Of a stretch of DNA of 64,000 nt, positions 1-8,972 are shown piece by piece. Source of the DNA: Rhodomicrobium sp. R_RK_3 (GTDB lineage Bacteria; Pseudomonadota; Alphaproteobacteria; Rhizobiales; Rhodomicrobiaceae); assembly GCF_002198715.1 (NCBI RefSeq), contig NZ_MWLK01000030.1:190112-254111 (forward strand), given 5' to 3'. The notes under the pieces were generated by a model. The model saw nothing but the letters and a program-made list of their open reading frames with translations, was not told where the DNA came from and ran no database searches. How positions within the stretch are numbered: the first letter of the stretch is position 1; each line of letters opens with the position of its first letter. The position numbers were made by a program, and so were the translations under genes.

Positions 1-120
1 ACCGCCAAAGCGGCCATTGGAGCCGCCAACGCCGCCAGTGCCGCCAAGGACGCCGCGGCCCCGCCACCCGACCGCTCCGCCGCCTGGGCCGACGGCACCC
101 CTGCCGCTCGACCGCGATGA
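1..120 (+). CDS. C-terminal end of an alanine-rich protein (partial)
   Basis: Frame 1 is open from the window edge and ends at a TGA at 118-120. The 39 visible residues are dominated by Ala, with Pro, Lys and Asp, as in a low-complexity C-terminal tail. The gene would converge on the minus-strand PQQ cluster. No minus-strand gene directly downstream of 188 was found, which favours a plus-strand gene. The protein family cannot be recognised from this fragment. Confidence 0.3.
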   Translation, partial: TAKAAIGAANAASAAKDAAAPPPDRSAAWADGTPAARPR

Positions 121-187
121 TTGGGATTGGATCAATCTAAACTGGAGAGCGTCCCCTGGAGGCGATGATGGCGCTATCCGTTCCGCA

Positions 188-811
188 TCAATTCTGGCTG
201 ACCAATTGCGAAATGTGCCGGCCGATCTGGAACAGGCGCTGCTCGAGCATCACCGGCGTCTCGCAGACATAGCGGAGGGACTGCTCGCGCTCCTCATAGA
301 TGCGGGTGTCCCAGGTGAGCTGTTCCTGCAATTCGGCGAGTTGCGCCTTTTCGGCTTCGGTCGGGGACGGCTTGTCGGCGAGATCGGCGCGCTGCATCGA
401 GCGCTGCTTGATCTGCTCGGCGAGCCCGGCCTGCCGCTTCGCATAGCGCTTGATGCCGGACATGATCTGCCGCCGCTCGGCGTTCAGGCGCTGGAAACTG
501 CCGACGAACAGGGCCGTCAGCAGCCGGGGCCGGTCCTGCTTCAGATCGGCGGCGAAGGCATCGACGGCGGCGACCGCCTCCTCGACGCTTTTGCGCCGCG
601 AGGTCACCTCCAGCACTTTCGGCGCGACCTGCGCGTCGCTGGTCCAGCTCGCATCATCGGCATCGATGGCGCCGCCCGACCAGACCATCCCCAGCGAGAT
701 TTGCGGCACTTCGCGCTGGATGCAGGGCCAGTCGCCTTGATTGCCGGCGGCGAGCGCGGCACCGGAACCCAGCGGAAGCAAAACGGCAAAAGCAATGAGA
801 GCGGTTCGCAA
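188..811 (-). CDS. Hypothetical exported protein in PQQ accessory cluster
   Basis: The product is 207 aa with a clear N-terminal signal peptide (hydrophobic ALIAFAVLLPLGSGAALAA, cleavage near residue 22). It is therefore probably periplasmic. The mature part is mostly helical, with charged Glu/Arg/Gln-rich stretches around residues 100-180 that could form a coiled coil. It is the last gene of the minus-strand group with the ABC-type binding protein and beta-propeller, which suggests a role in PQQ-linked alcohol oxidation. No catalytic motif is visible and the function is unknown. Confidence 0.7.
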   Translation of the reverse strand: MRTALIAFAVLLPLGSGAALAAGNQGDWPCIQREVPQISLGMVWSGGAIDADDASWTSDAQVAPKVLEVTSRRKSVEEAVAAVDAFAADLKQDRPRLLTALFVGSFQRLNAERRQIMSGIKRYAKRQAGLAEQIKQRSMQRADLADKPSPTEAEKAQLAELQEQLTWDTRIYEEREQSLRYVCETPVMLEQRLFQIGRHISQLVSQN

Positions 812-868
812 ATCGAAATCCTCCCGGGCTGCGGGATCGGGGCGGCGGCGCGAGGCCGCCCGCCATGC

Positions 869-1321
869 CTATTTCACGTTGAACTTGGTGCCGGTGCCGC
901 GCTCGGCCAGACCCTCGGCGGTCAAGCTGTAGGAGCCCTTCTGGATCGGCACGAAGAAGATCTCCGCCGCGCCTTCCTTCTCGAATTCCAGCTCGTAAAG
1001 GCTGTGCGCCTTGATCTCGACCTCGCCGACCTCGATTTTGCGCAGCCAGATGTTACGGAAGAATTCCGCGCCGCGAATGGCGTATTCCTTGTTGCCGGTC
1101 GAGGAGATTTCCAGCTCGTAGCATTTGCCGGTCTCCAGGTCGTAGCTGGCTTTCGACACCTTGTAGCCGGTCTCGTCGGTGCCGAAGACCAGCTTGGGCA
1201 AGGTCTCGCATTTGGCGGCGAGGCTGCCGGCCGCCATCGCCTCGCCCCCTCCGAATGTCCCGACAAAGCAGGCGGCGGCCGCAAGGGAACGGCGGTAATT
1301 CGTGATCGGCATGATTGGCAT
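869..1321 (-). CDS. Small exported protein of PQQ cluster, possibly cupredoxin-like
   Basis: The product is 150 aa and begins with a signal-like segment, about residues 10-31 ending in GGGEAMAAG. The mature domain has alternating beta-type segments, including SLYELEFEKEGAAEIFFVP, resembling small exported beta-sandwich proteins found beside PQQ-dependent dehydrogenases. A canonical type 1 copper His-Cys-His-Met set is not seen: only two Cys remain after the signal peptide, so copper binding is doubtful. It sits between the beta-propeller gene and the 207-aa exported protein, about 40 bp from the former, and is probably co-transcribed with them. Confidence 0.65.
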   Translation of the reverse strand: MPIMPITNYRRSLAAAACFVGTFGGGEAMAAGSLAAKCETLPKLVFGTDETGYKVSKASYDLETGKCYELEISSTGNKEYAIRGAEFFRNIWLRKIEVGEVEIKAHSLYELEFEKEGAAEIFFVPIQKGSYSLTAEGLAERGTGTKFNVK

Positions 1322-1361
1322 TCTCCCAAACCTAAAAGCTGCAATTGGCGCGCGAACGGCC

Positions 1362-2354
1362 TCAGTCCTTGGAAATCGTCACCCCCCAGGGCAGCCGTCC
1401 GGTCGTGATCGACTTGATGACCTCCTGCTTGGCGACGTCGATGATCGAGACGTCGTTGGAATTGCCGTTGGTGGTGACGAGATATTTCTCATCCGGCGTG
1501 AAGGCGAGCTGCCAGACGCGCTGGCCGACCAGCAGATATTTCTCCACCTCGAATGTCCTAGCGTTCACCACCGCGATGCGGTTGGCCGGCCCGAGCGCGA
1601 TATAGGCGTATTTGCCGTCCTTGCTGACGCGCACGCCGACCGGCTGGATCGCCTCGGCCTGCACATTGGGGATCTGGAAGGTGATGCGCTTCAAGATCTG
1701 ATGCGTCGCCGGGTCGATGACATTGGTGGTGCCGCCGACCTCGGACGTCACCCAGAGCTGCTTGCCGTCGGCGGTGAATTCGGCGAAGCGCGGGCGGCTG
1801 TCGACCAGGACATTGGCGGTGATCTCATGCGTCTTCTCGTCGATGAAATGCACCATATTGGTGGTTTCCGACGTGTTGACGATGATTTTGCCGTCCGGGC
1901 TGATGCCCATGCCTTCCGGCTCGACGCCGACCGGGATTTCCGCCAGCACCTTCTCCGTCTCGACATCGACGACGGTGACCAGATTGTCGTCCTCATTGGC
2001 GACATAGAGCGGGTTGCCGGAGGGGTGCAGCACGAAGAGTTCCGGGTCCGGGCCGGATGGGAGCGTGCGCACCACCTTGTCGGTCTTGGCGTCGATCACC
2101 TGCACCGTGTCGTCGTCGCTGGCGCAGAGCAGCACGAACTTGCCGTCCTTGGTCATCGTGATGCCGCGCGGGCGCTGGCCGACCGGATAGGTGCGCACGA
2201 CCGCGAGCTTGTCGAGGTCGATCACCGAGACAGTGTTGTCCTTCTCGTTCGAGACATAGGCCATATAGGCCTCGGCCCCGCCGAGCGGCGCGATGAGCAT
2301 CGCCGCCGCGATGAGGCCCGTGCGGCCGACATGTGCTTGCCGAGTTTTCAGCAT
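1362..2354 (-). CDS. YVTN-type beta-propeller, PQQ-catabolism associated
   Basis: The product is a secreted seven-bladed beta-propeller. The start is ATG at 2354, preceded by GGAGG seven bases upstream; longer starts lack this site. An export signal covers residues 1-27 and ends near GGAEA. The rest (about 303 residues) is a series of 40-45-residue repeats with the pattern VSNEKDNTVSVIDL..., typical of YVTN propellers. Proteins of this kind occur in gene clusters with PQQ-dependent alcohol dehydrogenases (the PQQ-dependent catabolism associated beta-propeller family). A role as periplasmic scaffold or sensor for alcohol oxidation is inferred from that context. Confidence 0.85.
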   Translation of the reverse strand: MLKTRQAHVGRTGLIAAAMLIAPLGGAEAYMAYVSNEKDNTVSVIDLDKLAVVRTYPVGQRPRGITMTKDGKFVLLCASDDDTVQVIDAKTDKVVRTLPSGPDPELFVLHPSGNPLYVANEDDNLVTVVDVETEKVLAEIPVGVEPEGMGISPDGKIIVNTSETTNMVHFIDEKTHEITANVLVDSRPRFAEFTADGKQLWVTSEVGGTTNVIDPATHQILKRITFQIPNVQAEAIQPVGVRVSKDGKYAYIALGPANRIAVVNARTFEVEKYLLVGQRVWQLAFTPDEKYLVTTNGNSNDVSIIDVAKQEVIKSITTGRLPWGVTISKD

Positions 2355-2397
2355 CCTTTTGCCTCCCATGGCGGCGCGGCCGCCTTGTCCTTCGCGA

Positions 2398-3618
2398 TCA
2401 TTGCAGCTTGCACCGGCTCTCCGGCTCGTCGATGCCGAGCGTGTCCGTCTCGGAGCGCTGGTGCAGGAAGCCGGGCTGCGGCGACCAGGACACCGGCAGC
2501 TCGGTCGTGGCGACGGCGATCGGCTGGCGGAATTGCTGGTTCCATTTGCGGATCGACAGCTTCTGCCCCTTGAAGGCCGCGACGCCGAATTCGCCGCCAA
2601 GCAGATAGTCGCGGATGGCCGGAAAGGCCGTCGCCTTCGTCCGCGTCGCCGCCTCGCCGACCGAGCGCGCCGCCAGCCAGGCGTGGAAATCGATCGGCGT
2701 CATGAAGCGACCGGCGAGCTTCTGGAAGCGGTTCTGCATTTGCGTGGCGCCCCATTGCTCATGCGCCGGGTGCCAGCTCACCGGCGTCAGTCCGGAAGTG
2801 CCGGCGACGGGCCGTGCCGACCAGGTGCGAAAGGGCAGATAGGGACCAAAGATCTCGCTTTCATCGGCAACGACCAGCACATCGTAATTGGTCGAGATCT
2901 GGGTGAAGACCGCGATTTGCTGCTGCACCTGGGCATGGCCGCTATCGGTGCGGGCCGAGCTGTCGGTGACGTCGTAGGCTTTCTCCTCGACGATCTGCGC
3001 GCCGAATTTCTTCGCCGAGCGGCGCAGCGCGTCCGCCATGGCCTTGTCGGGCTGGTTGGCGCCGGAGATCAGGAACCAGCGCGACCACCGCTTCAGCACC
3101 AGGAATTGTGTCAGCGCATCGGCCAGCATGTCGCGGCTCGGGGCGACGTGGATGATGTTGGCGCGGCACTTCTCGTCGCGCAATTCGGTGTCGGGCGCGG
3201 CGAGGTTGAACAGCAGCATGTCCTTGCCGCGCGCCGCGTCGGACAAGGCGAGGAGTGGAGCTTCATCCGCGTCGACCAGCACGAAGCCGACCCCGTCGGC
3301 GGCGATCTGGCCGATCAGCGCCGCCGCGTCGCCGCCCTTGGCCAGCGAGTAGCGCTTCAGCTCAAAAGCCTGATTGGTGAAACGGCCGGTGGTATTGTTG
3401 TCGGTGATGGCCAGTTCGGCGCCGCGCAATCCGGCATCGTCGGCGACGATATCGAGGCGCGAGATCGGGATCTGCCTGTCCTGCTCGGCCTTGATGAAGC
3501 CGATTTTCACCATCGCCGCTTCGGCCGCTTTCGCCGGCCCAAGCCAGCCCATGACGGCAAGCGCTGCAACCACACACGCGAAGGCAGTGACGCCTCGGCG
3601 CAAATTTCCTGCGAGCAA
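2398..3618 (-). CDS. ABC-type substrate-binding protein, PQQ-alcohol dehydrogenase system
   Basis: The product is 406 aa with a signal peptide of about 32 residues ending in AKAAEA, followed by a type I periplasmic-binding fold like LivK. Visible features are VKIGFIKAEQDRQIPISRLD at the mature N-terminus, an INVTN-like NNTTGRF segment and a C-terminal lobe with YDVLVVADE. It matches the family of binding proteins tied to PQQ-dependent alcohol dehydrogenase systems, usually accompanied by an ABC ATPase and permease. Those partners and the dehydrogenase are not in this window. It is the first gene of the minus-strand group and its promoter lies in 3619-3865, divergent from the DUF3280-like gene. 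Confidence 0.85.
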   Translation of the reverse strand: MLAGNLRRGVTAFACVVAALAVMGWLGPAKAAEAAMVKIGFIKAEQDRQIPISRLDIVADDAGLRGAELAITDNNTTGRFTNQAFELKRYSLAKGGDAAALIGQIAADGVGFVLVDADEAPLLALSDAARGKDMLLFNLAAPDTELRDEKCRANIIHVAPSRDMLADALTQFLVLKRWSRWFLISGANQPDKAMADALRRSAKKFGAQIVEEKAYDVTDSSARTDSGHAQVQQQIAVFTQISTNYDVLVVADESEIFGPYLPFRTWSARPVAGTSGLTPVSWHPAHEQWGATQMQNRFQKLAGRFMTPIDFHAWLAARSVGEAATRTKATAFPAIRDYLLGGEFGVAAFKGQKLSIRKWNQQFRQPIAVATTELPVSWSPQPGFLHQRSETDTLGIDEPESRCKLQ

Positions 3619-3865
3619 TCCAAACCCCTCCCTATTGGTTTTGGATTTCTTCCGCGATCGCCCTTGCGCCAGCCTATTTCCGGCCCGTCCGCGAGGCGCC
3701 GCCTTGTGAATTCAACGGTAGACGGAATGTGGCGCGGCTGAAAGTTCGCAATGCGGAATCGCTGCCGATACTTACAGTCACAAGTCCATTGCCGTCGCCA
3801 GCATGGGCGCGGATGCCGATGATTGCCTTTTGACCCGGTGCTTTTCTGGAAGGGATGGCTTGCGC

Positions 3866-4375
3866 ATGGCGGGATTGGTTCGGACGGGGCTGGGCCTGGT
3901 GCTCGGGGCGCTGCTGCTTGCGCAGACAGGCGCGGCGGCGGCGAAACCCTTCAGCGCGGCCGTGTTCGACTTCGAGCTGATCGACCCCAGCCTCGAAGGC
4001 ACGCGCGGCGCCGATCCGACCGAGGCGGCGCGGCTAAAACTGATCAGCGACGTCTTGCGGCAGATGCTGGGGACCTCCGCCGACTACGATGTGGTGGATG
4101 TAGGCCCGGCAGCATCGAAGATCGCCGATGCCGGGCTGATCCATGGCTGCAATGGCTGCGACGCCGATATCGCCAAGGGCCTCGGGGCGTCCCGCTCGAT
4201 CACCGGCACGGTGCGCAAGATGAGCACGCTGATCCTGACCATCTCGATCACCGTACGCGACACCGCCACCGGCCAGCCCGTGCAATTCGCCACGGCGGAT
4301 ATCAGGGGCAACACGGATGATTCCTGGACGCATGGGACCAAATGGCTGGTGCGGAACCGGCTGTTGGCGCATTAG
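3866..4375 (+). CDS. DUF3280/DUF2380-like exported protein
   Basis: The product is about 169 aa from the ATG at 3866; an in-frame start 63 bp upstream lacks a signal-like context. Residues 1-27 form a signal peptide ending in GAAAA. The mature protein reads FSAAVFDFELIDPSLEG, then a CNGCDADIAKGLGA segment and ITVRDTATGQPV, the hallmark pattern of the DUF3280/DUF2380 family. The family's mechanism is unknown. Members are often found next to PQQ-linked dehydrogenase genes, and this one is divergent from the PQQ cluster with a shared 247-bp intergenic region. Confidence 0.8.
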   Translation: MAGLVRTGLGLVLGALLLAQTGAAAAKPFSAAVFDFELIDPSLEGTRGADPTEAARLKLISDVLRQMLGTSADYDVVDVGPAASKIADAGLIHGCNGCDADIAKGLGASRSITGTVRKMSTLILTISITVRDTATGQPVQFATADIRGNTDDSWTHGTKWLVRNRLLAH

Positions 4376-4526
4376 CGCTTCAGGGGCATATTGGCGAGTT
4401 TTTTGAAGCGCTGTACGTCCATTGCGCTCCTTATCCTGAGCCTCGCTTACGGCATCGCGGGCGGCCGGACCCAGTGGGACTTCTCTTCGATCCACTGGGA
4501 GCCACGCTTGGCAAGGCTATCTGCGA

Positions 4527-4859
4527 TCAGTCATGCCGGGAACGTCCGAGCTTGAGCAGCCGTTGCTGCGCATAGTCGATCTGTTTCTGATACTGGCCGA
4601 GATAGGTCTCGAGCATCCGCGTCTGATAGAGTTTTTCAGGATCGATACCGTGAGTGCCGATCGCCTCACAGACCGCGTAGAGCTCCTGGCGCACCTCTGC
4701 GGCCGCCGCTTCCGCATTCAGGATGAACTGCTGGATTTGCGCGGCGTTGCTCAAGCTGGCAGGTGCAGGCAAGCCTGCAATACTCGAATGCGGGGCGGTA
4801 TCGTCCGTGGCAGGCGTGGAATTGCGGGATCGGGGCGGGGCCAGCGTATTCAAGCGCAT
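4527..4859 (-). CDS. Small hypothetical protein, probable coiled coil
   Basis: The product is about 110 aa if translation starts at the ATG at 4859; the frame is open for 39 further codons upstream, but those residues are Arg/Ser/Pro-rich and look untranslated. Residues 35-105 are Ala/Glu/Gln-rich and helical, with AEAAAAEVRQEL and YLGQYQKQIDYAQQRL, suggesting a coiled coil. No family was recognised. The gene stands alone between the DUF3280-like gene and the VWA gene. The coding call rests on composition and length only. Confidence 0.45.
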   Translation of the reverse strand: MRLNTLAPPRSRNSTPATDDTAPHSSIAGLPAPASLSNAAQIQQFILNAEAAAAEVRQELYAVCEAIGTHGIDPEKLYQTRMLETYLGQYQKQIDYAQQRLLKLGRSRHD

Positions 4860-5542
4860 GTCCTCAACAGATGCCGTCGGCAGGGTGGCGAGGAGCCATT
4901 CGGCGCCGCAAAACCCATGCTCCAGATGTGACGAATTCCGATGACAGGGAGACGACAGTGGCGCTTCTTTTTGCATCAGGTCGCGCAGCCGCTATGCAGA
5001 CCGTAGGCGACGTCGAGGCGACGGAGTGGCGGAGACTTGCGGGGATTGCAGCCCTCGCCAATCGGTCTTTTCGACATTCGGGCGGCGATGGGCCTGGCCG
5101 CTGCCCTAGCCAATCCCGCGCCAGGTAAAGTTTCGGTTCAGCGCCCAACCGAAGCCTGATGGCGACGGGCTCCTCAATGTTAGAAACGGCGCCATATGAA
5201 CTTCGCCGCTCGCGGCGGACGCGAGGCGGCACCGATGCCGCCGGTTGATCAGGGCGCGCCCGGATAACCGCCGACAGGTGCGCGCGAAGCGTGCCGGGTG
5301 AGGGGTTACAAACTATCGGTTCGGCACAGCGGCTCATCCGTGCTTCCCTCTGAAAAGCCTAATCATTTTCGCCGCCCGGCCGTCAGAGCCGGTGCCTACT
5401 CACGCGGACACTTTCCCACTAGCCGCCGCGTTTTATCCCCAATGCCGCCATGCTTAAGACATCGTTAATTCTGCATTCATATGCCGCCGCCTAATTTGCT
5501 CCCATCGGCGTTGCAGCGTGGCAACTGTCAAGGGGGAGTTTT
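4860..5542 (+). other. Long intergenic stretch with partial dispersed repeat
   Basis: No convincing gene was found in these 683 bases. Open frames here have the Arg/Ser/Pro-rich composition typical of antisense reading. The stretch includes a short copy of a dispersed repeat at 5371-5404 and, at its right end, an AGGGGGAG ribosome binding site directly before the VWA gene. The promoter of that gene should lie in 5420-5525. Confidence 0.5.
5371..5404 (+). repeat. Partial copy of intergenic dispersed repeat
   Basis: This segment carries the core GGCCGTCAGAGCCGG followed by TGCCTACTC. It matches the left ends of the longer copies at 7118-7227 and 19618-19723. It lies outside genes. Confidence 0.5.
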
Positions 5543-6871
5543 ATGCGGTTGGCTTTTATTCCAGCTTTCGTCACCGCGGGACTCCTCGCGCTGCCGGGCG
5601 CCCAGGCGGCGCCTGCCGTCAAGCTCCGCGCCGATCTCGGCCAGAGCGTGCTCCCCGAAGGCCAAGGCGGAATGGTCTATCTCCGCGTCGGGCTCGAAGG
5701 AGTTGCGCCGGAGACAGAAGGCGCGCGCATCCCCGCCAACGTGCTGCTCGTCATCGACAAATCCGGCTCCATGAAGGGCGACCGCATCGATCAGGCTAAG
5801 GAAGCGGCGCTGATGGCGGTCGAGCGGCTCGGCAGCCAGGATGTGCTCGGGGTCGTCACCTATAGCGATAATGCCTACGTACTCTCCCCCGCCGCCAAGC
5901 TGCGCGACACCGGCGAAATTCGCGGCGCCATCCGGCGGCTCAAAGCGGACGGCCGCACCGCGCTCTACGCCGGCGTCAGCCAGGGCATTCGCGAACTGCG
6001 CCCCTTCATCGACGCCTATAAGGTCAACCGCGTCATCCTGCTCTCCGACGGCATGGCCAATGTCGGCCCATCGACGCCGGGCGAACTCGAAGCGCTCGGC
6101 CGGGAAGCGGCGGAAGACGGCGTCTCCATCACCACCATCGGCCTGGGCCTCGGCTATAACGAGGACCTGATGACCCGCCTCGCGCTGGCCAGCGACGGCA
6201 ATCACGCTTTCGTAGAGAAGCCCGGCGATCTCGTCACCATCTTCAACGAGGAATTCGGCGACGTGCTGGCGGCGGTCGGCGGCGATGTCGAGATCATCAT
6301 CGACTGCCCGGAGGGCTTTGAGCCGGTGCGCGTGCTCGGGCGCGAGGCGAAGGTCGAGGGCGACAAGATCCGCCTGAAGATGAACCAGATCTACGGCAAG
6401 CAGGAGAAATACGTCGTCGTCGAGTTGAAGGTCGACGGCGCGCGCGCCAAAGGCGCGGCGGAGGCCGCGCGGGTTGAGGTGAACTACACCGACCTTGCCT
6501 CGAAGACCCGCGCCACCGCCGAAAGCCGCGCCGCGCTCCGCTTCAGCCCGTCCGCGTCGGACGCCAAAGCCAGCCTCAACAAGGATGTGATGGCGGCGGT
6601 GACCACCCAGATCGCCACCGAGCGCAATGAGAAGGCGGTTTCCCTGCGCGACAGCGGCAAGACCGAAGAGGCCAAGAAAATGCTGCGCGAGAACGCCGCC
6701 TATCTGAAGGAGAGTGCCGACCAGCTCCCGGCGGCGGCGGCCGCGCCCTTGCGCGATCTCTCCGAGCGCAATCTGCAGGACGCCGAGAACCTCAGCAGCG
6801 GCGAGTGGGACCGCACCCGCAAATCCATGCGCGCCCAGCAATATAAGGACAAGACCCAGCAACGATATTGA
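5543..6871 (+). CDS. Exported von Willebrand factor A domain protein
   Basis: The product is 442 aa with a signal peptide (residues 1-22, ending AQA). The VWA domain spans about residues 65-235. It has a complete MIDAS metal site: DKSGSM (DxSxS) near residue 73, the conserved Thr in the GRTALYAG segment and the Asp of LLSDGMANVG. The C-terminal third contains beta-rich segments and a charged helical tail with KSMRAQQYKDKTQQRY at the end. An AGGGGGAG site lies five bases before the ATG. Such proteins act outside the cytoplasm by metal-dependent adhesion to protein partners. The partner is not evident, and the gene appears monocistronic because a strong terminator follows. Confidence 0.85.
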   Translation: MRLAFIPAFVTAGLLALPGAQAAPAVKLRADLGQSVLPEGQGGMVYLRVGLEGVAPETEGARIPANVLLVIDKSGSMKGDRIDQAKEAALMAVERLGSQDVLGVVTYSDNAYVLSPAAKLRDTGEIRGAIRRLKADGRTALYAGVSQGIRELRPFIDAYKVNRVILLSDGMANVGPSTPGELEALGREAAEDGVSITTIGLGLGYNEDLMTRLALASDGNHAFVEKPGDLVTIFNEEFGDVLAAVGGDVEIIIDCPEGFEPVRVLGREAKVEGDKIRLKMNQIYGKQEKYVVVELKVDGARAKGAAEAARVEVNYTDLASKTRATAESRAALRFSPSASDAKASLNKDVMAAVTTQIATERNEKAVSLRDSGKTEEAKKMLRENAAYLKESADQLPAAAAAPLRDLSERNLQDAENLSSGEWDRTRKSMRAQQYKDKTQQRY

Positions 6872-7024
6872 GGCGCTGATCGACGGTCCGGCCCGCAAAG
6901 GCGCATGGTCGCCGCAACGATCATGCTCCGCAGGAAAAACGACAGGCTGATCGAACGGATCGGCCGCGGGCCGCGACATAAGGAAGGGCCTTTAACCCCC
7001 GCTCCAACGCCCCCTGGAGCGTTA

Positions 7025-7080
7025 GGCGAAGCGATCCGGCTAGCCCCCGAAGGCCCGGATTGCTTCGCCGGCTGTTTTTT
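7025..7080 (+). terminator. Rho-independent terminator after VWA gene
   Basis: A 15-bp stem is formed by GGCGAAGCGATCCGG (7025-7039) and CCGGATTGCTTCGCC (7055-7069), with one G-T wobble. A run of six T follows at 7075-7080. It sits about 150 bp after the VWA stop codon. A smaller hairpin, GCTCCA/TGGAGC, lies just upstream. Confidence 0.85.
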
Positions 7081-7117
7081 GGGGATGGTCGCTCAAGGAC
7101 CCGCCGCTATTCCGGGT

Positions 7118-7227
7118 CGTCGCCCTGACGTCAGCGCCGGGGCCTACACGCATATCCTCTTGCCGCAATGCTTGCGGATCGGCCATTGGGTCCCGGGCTC
7201 GGCCTGACGGCCGTCCGGGACGATGAT
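7118..7227 (+). repeat. Dispersed intergenic repeat, copy B
   Basis: This copy shares GTCAGCGCCGGGGCC, TCCTCTTGCCGCA and ATTGGGTCCCGG in the same order with the copy at 19618-19723. Each copy ends in a GTCCGG-CACGA/GACGATGA segment whose complement resembles its start. The layout is that of an intergenic palindromic repeat. It lies downstream of the malate synthase gene. Confidence 0.65.
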
Positions 7228-7251
7228 TTGGCGAATGTGAGCGTCGGCAGT

Positions 7252-8859
7252 CTACGCAATGAGCTTATAAGCCGGCACGGTCAGGAACGGTTGCAGCGTG
7301 TCGGATGTGGAAAGCTGGCGGAACAGGTCGATGGCTTCGGCGAAGCGGCCGTTCTCGAACGCTTCCTCGCCGAGGACACCGCGCAGCTCCTCCATCTCGT
7401 CGGTCAGCAGTGCCTCGAACAGCGCCGGCGTCACCTTGGTGCCGTCGCTGAACTCGGCGCCGTATTTGATCCATTGCCAGACCTGCGTGCGCGAAATCTC
7501 CGCCGTGGCGGCGTCTTCCATCAGATTATAGAGCGGCACCGCGCCGTTGCCGCGCAGCCAGGCCTCGATATATTGCACCCCGACGCGGATGTTCATGCGC
7601 AGGCCCTCTTCGCTGCGCGTGCCCTCGGGCACTTCGAGCAATTGCGCCTGGCCGGCGTGAACCTCCTCGCGCAGCTTGGTGAGCTGGTTCGGCTGCGGCA
7701 TGTGCTGGTCGAACACCTCCTTGGCGACCGGCACCAGATCGGGATGCGCCACCCAGGTGCCGTCATGGCCGTTCTCGACTTCAATCAGCTTGTCGGCGCG
7801 CACGGCGGCGAGCGCCCGCTCATTGGCTTCCGGGTCGCGCCGGTTCGGGATGAAGGCGGCCATGCCGCCCATGGCGAAGGCGCCGCGGCGGTGGCAGGTC
7901 TTGATCAGCAATTGCGAATAGGCCTTCAGGAACGCCTTGCCCATGACCACTTGGCCGCGATCGGGCAGCAGATATTCGGGCTTGGCGCGGAGCGTCTTGA
8001 TGTAGGAGAAGATGTAGTCCCATCGCCCGCAATTCAGGCCGACGATGTGGTCGCGCATGGCGTGCAGGATCTCGTCCATCTCGAAAGCGGCGGGCAGCGT
8101 CTCGATCAGCGCCGTCGCCTTGATGGTGCCGATGGGCAGGCCGAGCTGCTCCTGGGCCTGGACGAAGACGTCGTTCCAGAGCGCGGCTTCCTTGTGATGC
8201 TCCATCTTGGGCAGGTAGAAATAAGGGCCGCTGCCCTTCTCCAGGCTGCGCTTGGCATTGTGGAAGACATAGAGGCCGAAATCGACGAAGGCGCCGGCGA
8301 CCGGTTCGCCGTCGACATGGATGTGCTCTTCCATGAGATGCCAGCCGCGCGGGCGGATGATGAGCACCGCCGGCTTGGCCGATATCTTGTAATCCTTGCC
8401 GTTTTCCGGGTCGGTGAAGTCGATCTGGCCGAGCCAGTAATCGGCGAGGTTGATCTGGCCGTCGACGATATTGTCCCAGCTCGGCGAAAGCGCGTCCTCG
8501 AAATCGGCCATGAAGCAGGAGGCGCCGGAATTCAGCGCGTTGATGATCATCTTGCGGGTGGTCGGGCCGGTGATCTCGACGCGGCGGTCCATGAGGTCGG
8601 CGGGGACGCCGCGAATGGTCCAGGCGCCGTCGCGGATCTGCTGCGTCTCGGGCAGGAAGTCGGGCAGCGCGCCGCCGTCGAGCGCTTCCTGCCGGTGCTC
8701 GCGCCATTCCATCAGCTTGCGGCGGGTCGGCTCGAAGGCGCGGGCAAGGCCGGCGACGAATGCGAGCGCCTCGGGCGTCAGGATACGCTCATATCCAGGC
8801 TTGATCGCCGCTTTGATCTCAACCCCTTCGGGGAGTTTCAGCTCGGGGGAATTCGTCAT
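7252..8859 (-). CDS. aceB: Malate synthase A
   Basis: The enzyme condenses glyoxylate and acetyl-CoA to malate in the glyoxylate cycle, in the cytoplasm. At 535 aa it has the usual length of isoform A. Recognisable blocks are ITGPTTRKMIINALNSGA with the glyoxylate-binding Arg, FMADFEDALSPSWDN, RPRGWHLMEEH, and the family signature DHIVGLNCGRWDYIFS. The gene is followed upstream by an IclR-family regulator on the same strand, a classic pairing. A TTTCC-N7-GGAAA inverted repeat at 8934-8950 lies between them. Isocitrate lyase is not in the window. Confidence 0.96.
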   Translation of the reverse strand: MTNSPELKLPEGVEIKAAIKPGYERILTPEALAFVAGLARAFEPTRRKLMEWREHRQEALDGGALPDFLPETQQIRDGAWTIRGVPADLMDRRVEITGPTTRKMIINALNSGASCFMADFEDALSPSWDNIVDGQINLADYWLGQIDFTDPENGKDYKISAKPAVLIIRPRGWHLMEEHIHVDGEPVAGAFVDFGLYVFHNAKRSLEKGSGPYFYLPKMEHHKEAALWNDVFVQAQEQLGLPIGTIKATALIETLPAAFEMDEILHAMRDHIVGLNCGRWDYIFSYIKTLRAKPEYLLPDRGQVVMGKAFLKAYSQLLIKTCHRRGAFAMGGMAAFIPNRRDPEANERALAAVRADKLIEVENGHDGTWVAHPDLVPVAKEVFDQHMPQPNQLTKLREEVHAGQAQLLEVPEGTRSEEGLRMNIRVGVQYIEAWLRGNGAVPLYNLMEDAATAEISRTQVWQWIKYGAEFSDGTKVTPALFEALLTDEMEELRGVLGEEAFENGRFAEAIDLFRQLSTSDTLQPFLTVPAYKLIA

Positions 8860-8933
8860 TGGCCGTCTCCGCTCATGTTCGCAGATCGATGAATAAATCT
8901 AACTGCGAGCGGTGACAATTAAATTAAGATAGA

Positions 8934-8950
8934 TTTCCGCGATGTGGAAA
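8934..8950. promoter_or_regulatory. Inverted repeat, candidate IclR-family operator
   Basis: TTTCCGC-GAT-GTGGAAA is a near-perfect inverted repeat 75 bp upstream of the malate synthase start. It lies just downstream of the iclR-like stop codon. The half-site resembles the GGAAA/TTTCC halves of the E. coli IclR operator, although the order is reversed. Binding is inferred. Confidence 0.4.
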
Positions 8951-8972
8951 GACCAGAAAATCTGACTTAAAA

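Noticed and set aside
17-1408. A 463-codon plus-strand open frame over the PQQ cluster
   Set aside because: It is antisense to two exported proteins with signal peptides and has no recognisable domain; only frame 1 up to 120 was retained as a possible gene end.
7168-8892. A 574-codon plus-strand frame over malate synthase
   Set aside because: It is antisense to an unmistakable malate synthase.
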